Positions 16,329 through 24,827 of a DNA stretch of 64,000 bases are shown here, piece after piece (position 1 is the stretch's first letter; each line of letters starts with the position of its first letter). Position numbers and translations under genes: made by a program. The notes beneath the pieces were generated by a model that was not told the origin of the DNA, did no database searches, and saw only the letters and a program-made list of their open reading frames with translations. The stretch covers positions 1-64,000 of the forward strand of contig JAPSLP010000010.1 of assembly GCA_031180665.1 (NCBI GenBank), read 5' to 3'. The DNA is from Cupriavidus sp. GTDB taxonomy: Bacteria; Pseudomonadota; Gammaproteobacteria; Burkholderiales; Burkholderiaceae.

Positions 16329-17252
16329 TCAGCGCAGCGATTGCGCTTCGGCCCCTTCCTCGACGGGAAAGACCGACTGTGCGACCTGTCGGAAATGCCG
16401 CCCCGCCGGGCTCTCGGTTTCGTCGCAATAGGCCAGTGCCAGCCCGATGCCGGCGGCCCCCGGCATGTCGTCCACCGGAATGCACACCAGCCGCTCGCTG
16501 GCGAAGCGATGCATGATCGACGGCACCAGCGCGATGCCAAGCCCGCTTTCCACCAGCGCCATCACGGTCTGGATCTGTGTCGCGATCTGCGCGATGCGGG
16601 GCTGGAAGCCGCCCAGCTGGCAGGCCGTCATGGCCGCCGCGTGCAGCCCCGAGGCCTCCTCGCGGGCGTACATCACGAAGCGTTCGCCGGCCAGCTCGGA
16701 CAACATGAGCGATCGGTGCCCGGCCAGCGGATGATGGCGCGGCAGCGCTGCGACGAAGCGGTCGTGCTGCAGCGGGGCGAGCTCGATCCTGCCGGCCTGC
16801 AGCAGCGGGATGCGCACCAGGCCGACATCCAGCGCCTCGTCCTCGAGCTGCTTGACGATCGACGCGGAGGTGGCCTCCTTCAGCTTCAGTTCCACCGCGG
16901 GGTACTCGGCCCGAAAGCGCGACACCAGTTGCGGCAGCAGGTGATAGGTGGTGGAGCCGACGAAGCCGATACGCAGCGTTCCGCCCATGCCGCTGGCCGC
17001 GGCGTGCGCGGCGTCGCGGAAATGGCCTGCATGAAACAGGATGCGCCGCGCCTCGGCCAGCGCCGCGTGCCCGCTCGGGGTCAGCGTGACACCGCGCGTC
17101 TCGCGCACGAACAATTGGGTTTCCAGCTCCTGTTCCAGTTTCTGGATCGAAACGGTCAGCGCGGGCTGCGCGATATGCAGCCGTTCGGCGGCGCGGCGAA
17201 AGTTCAGCGTTTCCGCGAGAACGACGAAATGCCGGATACGTCGGAAATCCAT
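16329..17252 (-). CDS. LysR-family transcriptional regulator
   Basis: A 307-residue protein. The winged helix (IRHFVVLAETLNFRRAAERLHIAQPALTVSIQKLE) is followed by an effector domain starting at LRIGFVGSTTYHLLPQLV. It lies 68 nt downstream of the enoyl-CoA hydratase on the same strand, at the end of the Bug/hydratase unit, and probably regulates it. The start at 17252 (MDFRRIRHF) matches the family. A GTG or other start further up would only add an unconserved stretch. An unusual trait is that it is co-directional with, rather than divergent from, its probable targets. Confidence 0.9.
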   Translation of the reverse strand: MDFRRIRHFVVLAETLNFRRAAERLHIAQPALTVSIQKLEQELETQLFVRETRGVTLTPSGHAALAEARRILFHAGHFRDAAHAAASGMGGTLRIGFVGSTTYHLLPQLVSRFRAEYPAVELKLKEATSASIVKQLEDEALDVGLVRIPLLQAGRIELAPLQHDRFVAALPRHHPLAGHRSLMLSELAGERFVMYAREEASGLHAAAMTACQLGGFQPRIAQIATQIQTVMALVESGLGIALVPSIMHRFASERLVCIPVDDMPGAAGIGLALAYCDETESPAGRHFRQVAQSVFPVEEGAEAQSLR

Positions 17253-17320
17253 GGGGCAGGGCGGCGCGCGGGCAGTGGCGAAGCCCACATCTTACCGATC
17301 GCCGACGCCGCGCCCGCCGG

Positions 17321-18115
17321 TCAGCTTCGGGACGCCGGTTTCCGTTTCTCGAGGAAGGCCGTCACCGCTTGCCGGTGCTCCTCGGTCTGGTGGCACATCG
17401 CCTGGAAGGTCGCGGACATCTCCAGCAGCGTGTCGAGCCGCGTGTGCATGCCTTCGCGCAGCAGTCGCTTGGCCAGGCGCACGGCTTGCGGCGGATTGGC
17501 GGCGATCGCCTCGGCCAGCCGCATTGCGGTCGGCAGCAACTGGTCCGCCGGCACCACCTGGGACACCAGGTTCCATTCCAGCGCGCGGGTGGCATCGATC
17601 TGCAGGCCGGTGAAGATCATTTCGGCGGCGCGCGACAGGCCGACGATGCGCGGCAGCAGCCAGGCGCCGCCGTCGCCGGGGATGATGCCCAGCCGCACGA
17701 AACTCTCGGCGAACTGCGCGGTCTCGGACGCAATGCGCAGATCGCACATGCAGGCAAGATCCAGTCCCGCGCCCATGGCCGGGCCGTTGACCGCGGCAAT
17801 CACCGGCACCTCCAGATTGAACAGCGCCAGCGGCAGCCGCTGGATGCCGCGCCGGTAGTCGCGCCGGATCTCCATGCCGGGCACCGTCCCCGACGCCTGA
17901 CGCTCCATGTCGCGGATGTCGCCGCCGGTCGAGAACACGGTGCCGGCGCCGGTCAGGATCACCGCCCGCACCGAGGCGTCTCCGTCGATGCGATCGACCG
18001 CTTCCACCAATTCGGCCACCGCGGTGTTGCCGGTCAGCGGATTGCGTCGTGCGGGCTCGTTCAGGGTAAGGGTCACGATATGACCCTGTTGCGCGTAGTC
18101 CAGGAACTGGCTCAT
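17321..18115 (-). CDS. Enoyl-CoA hydratase/isomerase (crotonase) family protein
   Basis: A 264-residue crotonase. The oxyanion-hole pieces are FSTGGDIRDM (about residues 61-70) and NGPAMGAGLDLACMCDLRIAS. RLGIIPGDGGAWLLPRIVG carries the region with the second catalytic acid. It hydrates or isomerises an enoyl-CoA. The gene follows a Bug receptor with a 58-nt gap and precedes a LysR gene, suggesting catabolism of an imported acid via CoA esters, perhaps together with the CoA-transferase operon across the intergenic region. Substrate unknown. Confidence 0.9.
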   Translation of the reverse strand: MSQFLDYAQQGHIVTLTLNEPARRNPLTGNTAVAELVEAVDRIDGDASVRAVILTGAGTVFSTGGDIRDMERQASGTVPGMEIRRDYRRGIQRLPLALFNLEVPVIAAVNGPAMGAGLDLACMCDLRIASETAQFAESFVRLGIIPGDGGAWLLPRIVGLSRAAEMIFTGLQIDATRALEWNLVSQVVPADQLLPTAMRLAEAIAANPPQAVRLAKRLLREGMHTRLDTLLEMSATFQAMCHQTEEHRQAVTAFLEKRKPASRS

Positions 18116-18173
18116 CGTGGTCCTCGTTCGGTTGCTTGTCTTGCGCGGTGGTCGTCCGTCTTCGTCGGCGTGC

Positions 18174-19154
18174 CTATTGCTTCGGAATGCCGGCACGCGT
18201 CGCCGCATCCGACCATTTGCGGATCTCCGCCAGCTGGAAGCGCCGCAGTTCGGTGGCGTTGCCGGTAAAGACATCCCAGTTGGTCCGGGCGAAGAACTCG
18301 GCCGTCTCCGGCGCGGCATTGATTTCCAGCAGCAGCTTCTCCAGCTTCTCGACCACCGGGCGCGGGGTTTTCGCGGGAGCGAAGGCCGCGGTCCAGTTGA
18401 CCATGAAATAGCCGGGGAAACCGCTCTCCTGCAGCGTAGGCGTATTCGGCTGGGTGGCCAGCCGCTTTTCGCTGGTCACCGCCAGCAGCCGCAGCTTGCC
18501 TGCCTGCAGCAGCGGCAGCACCGCGCCGTAGTCGGCGAAGGCGAAATCGACCTGGCCGGCGGCGACGTCGGTCAGCGCCGGTGCCGCTCCCTTGTAGGGC
18601 ACATGGTTGGCCTTGATCTGCCCCTGCGTCAGAAACAGTTCTGTCGCGATCTGATAGGACGCGCTGCCGGCGCCGTAATTGAGCTTGCCCGGCTGCTGGC
18701 GGGCATGTGCGACCAGCTCGGCCACCGTGTGGAATGGCGAGGCCGGATTGACCACCAGCGCCATCGCGCCCACGCCGAGCCGCGCGATCGGTGCCAGTTC
18801 TGCGACCGGATCGTAGGGCAGCTGGCGGAACATCGCCACATTGGTCGCCACCGGGGAATTGCTGGCCAGCAGCAGCGTGTAGCCGTCGGGCTCGGCGCGG
18901 GTAACCGTCTGCACCGCGATAAAGCTGTTGCCGCCCGGCCGATTTTCGACCACTACTGACTGGCCGGTTTTCTCCTCGAGCTTGCGTGCCACGTAGCGGG
19001 CGGTGGAGTCGGTGCCGCTGCCCGGGGGAAACGACACGACCAGGCGTATCGGCCGGTTCGGATAGTCGGCTCGCGCCGGCGCGCACAGGCTCAGCGAAAG
19101 CGCGGCGAGGCAGAGGGCGGCGGCCAGCAGCCGGCCCGGGCGGGTCATCAGCAT
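18174..19154 (-). CDS. Bug/TctC-family periplasmic solute-binding protein (4th copy)
   Basis: A 326-residue receptor. The signal peptide (LLAAALCLAALSLSL, cut near ARAD) is followed by YPNRPIRLVVSFPPGSGTD, VVVENRPGGNSFIA, EPDGYT, HVPYKGAAPALTD and NTPTLQESGFPG. GGAGAG lies 4 nt before the ATG at 19154. A second ATG (19148) is a less well spaced alternative. It heads the unit with the enoyl-CoA hydratase and LysR. The FPPGSGTD loop differs from the YAAGG type, hinting at a different ligand. No transporter membrane genes are linked. Confidence 0.92.
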   Translation of the reverse strand: MLMTRPGRLLAAALCLAALSLSLCAPARADYPNRPIRLVVSFPPGSGTDSTARYVARKLEEKTGQSVVVENRPGGNSFIAVQTVTRAEPDGYTLLLASNSPVATNVAMFRQLPYDPVAELAPIARLGVGAMALVVNPASPFHTVAELVAHARQQPGKLNYGAGSASYQIATELFLTQGQIKANHVPYKGAAPALTDVAAGQVDFAFADYGAVLPLLQAGKLRLLAVTSEKRLATQPNTPTLQESGFPGYFMVNWTAAFAPAKTPRPVVEKLEKLLLEINAAPETAEFFARTNWDVFTGNATELRRFQLAEIRKWSDAATRAGIPKQ

Positions 19155-19294
19155 GTCTCTCTCCAGTCGGCGCCTCGTCATGGCCGCGAGGCTTGAGCGC
19201 AAGGCTAAAAGACACTTCCGCGGCCTGTCCAATATGAATTCGGCGCGTGGCGATATACAAAACTTATCGCGGGGCGGTCGGTATCCCTTGCCCT

Positions 19295-19383
19295 GTCGTT
19301 CCGGCGAATGCGGGGATCCAGTGACGTACCTTCGCCGGCCTGCAAATGTAAGCCGCTGGGTCCCCGCGTGCGCGGGGAGGACG
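19295..19383. repeat. Paired-hairpin intergenic repeat (copy B)
   Basis: Outward-facing hairpin arms GTCGTTCCGGCGAATGCGGGGA and CTGGGTCCCCGCGTGCGCGGGG flank a non-conserved middle. It is the same architecture as the copies at 10701 and 37767. It fills part of the 342-nt gap between the divergent Bug and CoA-transferase genes. The remaining bases (19200-19280) are more AT-rich and probably hold the two promoters, but I could not assign -35/-10 boxes. Confidence 0.65.
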
Positions 19384-19496
19384 TATGGGGAGCGGCGGCC
19401 GATAAGCTCCGTGTATCAATCGATGGCGAATCGATATTGGACGCAGGGGCGACGCCTTCACTACGCTTGGCTCCATCGCAGCCACAGGAGACCACG

Positions 19497-20720
19497 GTGA
19501 AAGGCGCACTGGCACATATCAAGGTTCTGGACCTGACCCGCATCCTGGCCGGCCCATGGGCGACGCAGAACCTGGCCGACATGGGTGCCGACGTCATCAA
19601 GGTCGAACGTCCACGCGTCGGCGACGATACCCGTGCCTGGGGGCCGCCGTTCCTGAAGGACGCCGAGGGCCGGGAAACCGCCGACTCCTCGTACTTCCTC
19701 AGCGCCAATCGCGGCAAGAAGTCGATTACCGTCGATCTGGCCGCGCCCGAAGGCCAGCAGATCATCCGCGAGCTGGCGCGCGAGGCCGATGTGGTGGTCG
19801 AGAACTACAAGGTCGGCACGCTGGCGCGCTATGGCCTCGGTTACGACGATCTGCGGGCGCTCAATCCGCGGCTGGTCTACTGCTCGATCACGGGCTTCGG
19901 CCAGTCCGGCCCGTATGCGGCGCTGCCCGGCTATGACTTCGTGTTCCAGGGCATGGGCGGGCTGATGAGCATCACCGGCCTGCCGGACGGCGAGCCCGGC
20001 GGCGGGCCGATCAAGTCGGGCATCGCCATCACCGATCTGCTGACGGGCATGTATGCGAGCACCGCGATCCTGGCGGCGCTGGAGCATCGCAATGTCAGCG
20101 GAGAAGGGCAGTACATCGATATGGCGCTGCTGGACTGCGTGGTCACCATCAACTCCTACCAGGCGATCAATTACTTCCTGTCCGGCAAGATCCCGCAGCG
20201 GATGGGCAACGCCCATTCGAACATGGTGCCGTACCAGGTGTTCCGCTGCCGCGAAGGCGACGTCATCGTCGCGGTCGGCAACGATGCCCAGTACCGCGCG
20301 CTGTGCGAGGTCATCGGCCGCCCGGAGTTGGCGACCGACCCGCGCTTCACCTCCGCCGGTCAACGCAACCGCAACCGCGACGCGCTGATCCCCCAGATCG
20401 CCGAAGCGATGCTGGCGCGCACGATGACCGAGTGGGTCGAGCGCATGGAAGCGGCCAACGTGCCGTGCGGGCCGATCTACAACATGCAGCAGGTATTCGA
20501 GGACGAGCAGGTGCGCCATCGCGGCATGCAGCTGTCGCTGCCGCATGGCGCAGGGGTACAGGCCCCGGGGCTCGCCAATCCGATCCGGCTGTCGGCCACG
20601 CCGATCCAGTACGAACGCGCCGCGCCGACGCTGGGCGAGCATACCGAGACAGTGCTGCGCGACACGCTGGGCTTCGACGACGCGCGCCTGGACAGGCTGC
20701 GCGCCAAGGGCGTGATCTGA
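19497..20720 (+). CDS. CaiB/BaiF-family CoA transferase
   Basis: A 407-residue class III CoA transferase. It opens IKVLDLTRILAGPWATQNLADMGADVIKVE and has SANRGKKSITVDL, VVENYKVGTLARYGLGY, a SITGFGQSGPY motif and the conserved SGIAITDLLTGM region holding the catalytic Asp. It would transfer CoA between a donor and a carboxylic acid. A GTG at 19497 with CAGGAG 6 nt before is the start, since upstream residues are not conserved. It is first in an operon with a MaoC-type hydratase and two acyl-CoA dehydrogenases, so it likely activates the acid these degrade. Confidence 0.92.
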   Translation: MKGALAHIKVLDLTRILAGPWATQNLADMGADVIKVERPRVGDDTRAWGPPFLKDAEGRETADSSYFLSANRGKKSITVDLAAPEGQQIIRELAREADVVVENYKVGTLARYGLGYDDLRALNPRLVYCSITGFGQSGPYAALPGYDFVFQGMGGLMSITGLPDGEPGGGPIKSGIAITDLLTGMYASTAILAALEHRNVSGEGQYIDMALLDCVVTINSYQAINYFLSGKIPQRMGNAHSNMVPYQVFRCREGDVIVAVGNDAQYRALCEVIGRPELATDPRFTSAGQRNRNRDALIPQIAEAMLARTMTEWVERMEAANVPCGPIYNMQQVFEDEQVRHRGMQLSLPHGAGVQAPGLANPIRLSATPIQYERAAPTLGEHTETVLRDTLGFDDARLDRLRAKGVI

Positions 20721-20749
20721 CCCATGAACCTGAAGGCGGACTTGAGGCC

Positions 20750-21208
20750 ATGCAGAGTATCGGATCCCTGGAAGAACTGCGCGCAGCTGTCGGTGCCCCC
20801 GCCGCGGTCAGCGGCTATTTCACGCTCGATCAGCGCACCATCGATACGTTCGCCGAACTGACGCACGACCGGCAGTGGATCCACGTCGACCCGGTACGCG
20901 CGGCCGCTGAATCGCCGTACGGCTGCACGATCGCACACGGGCTGCTGACGCTGTCGATGGTGACCGCCGCGTTCGGGCAGTGCTATCGCTTTCCCAATCG
21001 CAAGCTGTCGCTGAACTACGGCTTCGACCGCATCCGCTTCACCGGCGCCGTGCCGGCCGGCTCGCGGCTGCGTGGGACCTTCGCGCTGCAGCGGGTCGAG
21101 GACGTGCGCCCCGGCGAGGTGCGGTGCTTCTGGCAGGTCGAGCTGCAGGTCGAGGGCGCACAGCGGCCTGCGATGGTGGCGAACTGGCTGATCCAGATGC
21201 GCTATTGA
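20750..21208 (+). CDS. MaoC-type (R)-hydratase
   Basis: A 152-residue hot-dog-fold hydratase of the MaoC/NodN type. The hydratase-2 motif HDRQWIHVDPVRA then SPYGCTIAHGLLTLSM carries the catalytic Asp/His and the GxxIAHG segment. It adds water to an enoyl-CoA. The ATG at 20750 follows GAGG and lies 29 nt after the CoA transferase stop. It is the second gene of the acyl-CoA operon. The substrate is not deducible. Confidence 0.9.
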   Translation: MQSIGSLEELRAAVGAPAAVSGYFTLDQRTIDTFAELTHDRQWIHVDPVRAAAESPYGCTIAHGLLTLSMVTAAFGQCYRFPNRKLSLNYGFDRIRFTGAVPAGSRLRGTFALQRVEDVRPGEVRCFWQVELQVEGAQRPAMVANWLIQMRY

Positions 21209-21318
21209 CGCGATGAACGCCACTGGGGGCCGCTGACGCGACTGCCGCCATTGGAAGTTCGAGCCGGCAAAAACGACCATGCATGTATCGGACATCGAAC
21301 GCTTCGGAGCCAAACACA

Positions 21319-22476
21319 GTGTCCAGCCTTCTCGATAACTTCGTCCGTGCCAGCCTGCCGCCCGAGGCGCAGGCCTTCCGCGTCGAAGTCAAACGCTTTC
21401 TCGCCGAGCACTTGCCCGACGCGCCGGCCGATCGGCGCGCCCGCTCATGGATGGGCTTCGACCCCGCCTTCAGCCGCCGGCTGGCCGCCCGGGGCTGGGT
21501 GGGAATCACGCTGCCGCCGGAATACGGCGGCGCCGGGTTGGACCCGTTCCGCCGATTCGTGCTGGTAGAGGAATTGCTGGCCGCCGGCGCGCCGGTCGCC
21601 GCGCACTGGATCGCCGATCGCCAGAGCGGGCCGCTGATCCTGCGCTACGGCACCGAGGCGCAAAGGCGCCGCCACTTGTCGGCCATCTGCCGGGGCGAGC
21701 GATATTTCTGCATCGGCATGAGCGAACCGAACTCCGGCTCCGACCTGGCCAGCGTGCGCAGCCGCGCGAGCCGCACCGCCGATGGCTGGGCGCTGAACGG
21801 CCAGAAGATCTGGACCACCAACGCACCGCACTGCCAGTACATGATCGCGCTGGTGCGGACGTCCGGCGTGCCGGAGGACAAGCACAAAGGGCTGTCGCAG
21901 TTCATCGTCGACCTGTCGTTGCCCGGCGTCACCGTGCGGCCGATCGAGGACCTGACCGGCGACGCGCATTTCGCCGAGGTGCTGTTCGACAACGTGCGGC
22001 TGGACGACGATGCGCTGATCGGCCACGAGGGCAGCGGCTGGGAACAGGTCAATGCAGAACTTGCGTTCGAGCGCAGCGGCCCGGAACGGATCTACTCGAG
22101 CGTGGTGCTGCTGGACCTGTGGGCCGCACGACTTCGCCGCGATGGCGCCACGCCGGAGCAGCAGGCGCTGTTGGGCCGCTTCTGTTCGCAACTGGCCACG
22201 CTGCGGCAGATGTCGATCGCGGTGACCGCGAGGCTGGCGGCGGGCGAGAGCCCGGTGGCCGAGGCCGCGTTGGTCAAGGATCTGGGCACGACGCTGGAGC
22301 AGCAGATTCCGGCCGCGCTCGAGGACATCGTCGCGGCCGATCCGCGTACCCTCGCCGACGCGGACTTGTATCGCACCGTGAGCTATCTGAGCCAGATCTC
22401 GCCGACATTCTCGTTGCGCGGCGGCACCCGTGAAATCCTGCGCGGCATGATCGCCCGCAGCCTGGGACTGCGCTAG
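21319..22476 (+). CDS. Acyl-CoA dehydrogenase (large, FAD-dependent)
   Basis: About 385 residues with the full acyl-CoA dehydrogenase fold. LPPEYGGAGLDPF lies in the N-terminal domain. CIGMSEPNSGSDLASVRSRA and the GQKIWTTNAPHCQYMIALVRT strands are FAD/substrate contacts. FSLRGGTREILRGMIARSLGL is the C-terminal FAD-binding end. It oxidises an acyl-CoA to the enoyl-CoA. The start is ambiguous: GTG 21319 has GGAG 9 nt before, while ATG 21283 has no clear ribosome-binding site and would add 12 residues. It is paired with a second, divergent dehydrogenase just downstream, as in two-subunit acyl-CoA dehydrogenases. Confidence 0.88.
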   Translation: MSSLLDNFVRASLPPEAQAFRVEVKRFLAEHLPDAPADRRARSWMGFDPAFSRRLAARGWVGITLPPEYGGAGLDPFRRFVLVEELLAAGAPVAAHWIADRQSGPLILRYGTEAQRRRHLSAICRGERYFCIGMSEPNSGSDLASVRSRASRTADGWALNGQKIWTTNAPHCQYMIALVRTSGVPEDKHKGLSQFIVDLSLPGVTVRPIEDLTGDAHFAEVLFDNVRLDDDALIGHEGSGWEQVNAELAFERSGPERIYSSVVLLDLWAARLRRDGATPEQQALLGRFCSQLATLRQMSIAVTARLAAGESPVAEAALVKDLGTTLEQQIPAALEDIVAADPRTLADADLYRTVSYLSQISPTFSLRGGTREILRGMIARSLGLR

Positions 22477-22493
22477 GCGCGAGGAGAGGGATC

Positions 22494-23495
22494 ATGTTCG
22501 TCGAAGCGATCGAATCGATTCTGCGCGATGCCTGCACGAGCGCCGCGGTGCGGTCCATCGAGGACGGCGGCAACCCGCGAGGACTGTGGGACGCCATTGC
22601 CGATGCCGGATTTCTGGAACTGCTCTTGCCGGAGCAGGACGGCGGCGCTGGCCTGACATTGCCCGGGCTCGCCCCCGTGCTGATCGCCATGGGCCGCCAT
22701 CCGTTGCCGGTGCCGCTGGCGCAGTCGGTGGCCGCGCGTGCGTTGCTGCGCCGGGCCGGGTTGGCAATCCCGCAGGGAATGATCACGCTGGCGCAGGCCG
22801 GCGTGCGCGAAGCCGATGGCGGCGTGGTGTGCCCGGTGACGCCTTACGGCGCGCTCGCCGATCACGTGGTGCTGAGCCTCGACGGCGGATTGCTGCTGCT
22901 CGATGCCGGCGCCGCGAGCCGTGAGGCCACCGGCGTGCATCGCGATCAGGCGGCGACGCTGCGCTGGCCGGCGCGGGCGGTGCCCGAGCCGGTGCCTGCG
23001 CCCGGCGCCGACGTCGGCGCATGGGGCGCTGCGCTGCATGCGGCGCTGAGCGCCGGTGCCGCACGTCGGGTGTTCGACCTCACGCTGCAATTCTGCAATG
23101 ACCGCACCCAGTTCGGCCGCGCGATCGGCAAGTTCCAGGCAGTGCAGCACCAGCTCAGCGTGATGGCCGAACTGGTGGCCGCCAGCCATATCGCCGCGCA
23201 GATCGCCTTTGCCGGCGACGGCGACCAACCGGATCGCATTGCCGCGGCTGTGGCCAAGGCACGCACCAGCGAGGCCGCCGCCGCTATCGCCGCCACCGCG
23301 CACGGTTTGCACGGTGCGATCGGCATTACCGAGGAATACGACCTGCAGTTGCTGACGCGTCGGCTGCACCAATGGCGCATGTTCCACGGCTCCGAGACGT
23401 TCTGGGATCGGGTGGTCGGCGTGGCCTGCCTGGCGCACGGGCAGGGCACGGTAGTGGACTTCATCCGTGCGGTGACGGACGGCCCCACCCCCTGA
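22494..23495 (+). CDS. Acyl-CoA dehydrogenase, second (short) subunit
   Basis: A 333-residue homologue, shorter and more degenerate in its N-terminal and middle domains (LLPEQDGGAGLTLPGLAPVL, GRHPLPVPLAQS) but with a clear C-terminal domain (CNDRTQFGRAIGKFQAVQHQLSVMAE, HGLHGAIGITEEYDLQ). GAGGAGAGG precedes the ATG. It is 17 nt after the larger dehydrogenase. Adjacent large/small pairs of this type often form heteromers in degradation of steroid side chains or branched acids, and a heteromer is likely here by analogy. It is last in the CoA-transferase operon and convergent with phnM. Confidence 0.87.
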   Translation: MFVEAIESILRDACTSAAVRSIEDGGNPRGLWDAIADAGFLELLLPEQDGGAGLTLPGLAPVLIAMGRHPLPVPLAQSVAARALLRRAGLAIPQGMITLAQAGVREADGGVVCPVTPYGALADHVVLSLDGGLLLLDAGAASREATGVHRDQAATLRWPARAVPEPVPAPGADVGAWGAALHAALSAGAARRVFDLTLQFCNDRTQFGRAIGKFQAVQHQLSVMAELVAASHIAAQIAFAGDGDQPDRIAAAVAKARTSEAAAAIAATAHGLHGAIGITEEYDLQLLTRRLHQWRMFHGSETFWDRVVGVACLAHGQGTVVDFIRAVTDGPTP

Positions 23496-23545
23496 AACAG
23501 CCGCGACCCGCTATCGACGGGGCGGCGAGCTGGCGCCTTCCTCGA

Positions 23546-24760
23546 TCAGGCGGCCTCGAAGACTGCCCGGCGCGCCGGCCGCTGCCTCGCGCTGTCCGGC
23601 AACGCCCGATAGCCCGCGGCGAACACCAGCCGGCCCGCTGTCCAGGTATGCGTGACCATCGGTTGCCCGGCGACATCCGCGACCGCAATCACGTCCGCGC
23701 GCATTCCCGGCGCGAGGCGACCCCGATCGTGCAGCAGGCAGGCGTCGGCCGGATTGGCGGTGACCAGCGCAGCCGCTTCATTGAGCGGCAAGCCGGCCAG
23801 GCGGGCCGCGGCAAACGCGGCGGCGACCAGCGTCGAGGGCTGATAGTCGGAACACAGGATATCGCCGACGCCCGCCTGGATGGCATCGATGGCGCGCATC
23901 GAGCCGCTCTGGCTGCGCCCGCGCAGCACGTTGGGCGCCCCGAAGATCGTAGGCAAGGCGTGGGCGGCAGCGGCCTGCGCGGTGTCGAGATTGATCGGAA
24001 ACTCGCTCATGCGCACGCCGAGCGCCTGCATCGCGGCAATCCGCTGCGGCGAATCGTCGTCGTGGCTGGCCGTCGGCACGCCAAGGTCGTGCGCACGGGA
24101 CAGCAGCCGGCGCACCCGCTCGTGCGCACCGTCGCGCTGCTCCGCCTTCTTCGCGGCGGCGTCCGCCGCTTGCTCGCGGCTCATGCCATGGTTGCCGATC
24201 ATGTAGGCCAGGTACGCGTCGAGGGTCTTGAACTGGCCTTGTCCCGGGGAATGGTCCATGACCGACAGAAGATCGACGACGCCCTCGAGCATCAGCATCT
24301 CGAGCACCGGCACCGCGGCGGCATCGGTCACTTCGTAGCGGCAGTGGATGCGGTTGTCGACCAGGCTGTGGTCGCGATACGCCGCCATGGTGCGCACCAG
24401 CGCGGCGGCCGTGTCGTTGTTGCGCACGCCGAACTGGTTGTTGGCGAAGGACAGCGCATGGTAGGGCGTGGTGATGCCGGCCGCCGCATTGCGCCGGTCC
24501 ACCTGCGCCACGGCGAAGTCCATTGGAAACAGCACGTTGGCACGCGGTTCCACCTCCTTCTCGATCGCGTCGCAATGGACGTCGATCAGGCCGGGCATCG
24601 CCGTGTGGCCGGGCAGCGCTATCACGTTGGCCAACGCGGGCACCGTGGCGGGGTCGGGTTCGATGGCGGCGATACGCCCGTCCTCGATCAGCAGCGCGCT
24701 GTCTTGCAGTACGCGATCGGGCAGCACCAGGGTGACGTGCGTCAGGTAAGTGGCAGACAT
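23546..24760 (-). CDS. phnM: PhnM, ribosyl-triphosphate phosphonate diphosphatase of the C-P lyase pathway
   Basis: A 404-residue amidohydrolase-superfamily enzyme. The metal-binding LIDVHCDAIEKE replaces the usual HxH with the PhnM-type H-x-D. DHSPGQGQF, ASHDDDSP and ILCSDYQPSTLV are PhnM hallmarks. It removes diphosphate from alpha-D-ribose 1-methylphosphonate 5-triphosphate, giving the 5-phosphate used by PhnJ. It is the last gene of the minus-strand phnG-M operon, 67 nt after phnL. The E. coli protein is 378 residues. Confidence 0.95.
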   Translation of the reverse strand: MSATYLTHVTLVLPDRVLQDSALLIEDGRIAAIEPDPATVPALANVIALPGHTAMPGLIDVHCDAIEKEVEPRANVLFPMDFAVAQVDRRNAAAGITTPYHALSFANNQFGVRNNDTAAALVRTMAAYRDHSLVDNRIHCRYEVTDAAAVPVLEMLMLEGVVDLLSVMDHSPGQGQFKTLDAYLAYMIGNHGMSREQAADAAAKKAEQRDGAHERVRRLLSRAHDLGVPTASHDDDSPQRIAAMQALGVRMSEFPINLDTAQAAAAHALPTIFGAPNVLRGRSQSGSMRAIDAIQAGVGDILCSDYQPSTLVAAAFAAARLAGLPLNEAAALVTANPADACLLHDRGRLAPGMRADVIAVADVAGQPMVTHTWTAGRLVFAAGYRALPDSARQRPARRAVFEAA

Positions 24761-24827
24761 GTCCGGCTCCGTATCGGGATCAGCTTGGGTTCGGCCAGGG
24801 TGTGGACAGGATGGGTTGCAACGCGAT

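Noticed and set aside
23496..23545. Intrinsic terminator between the acyl-CoA dehydrogenase and phnM
   Set aside because: Some GC-rich symmetry but no stable stem followed by a T-run on either strand.
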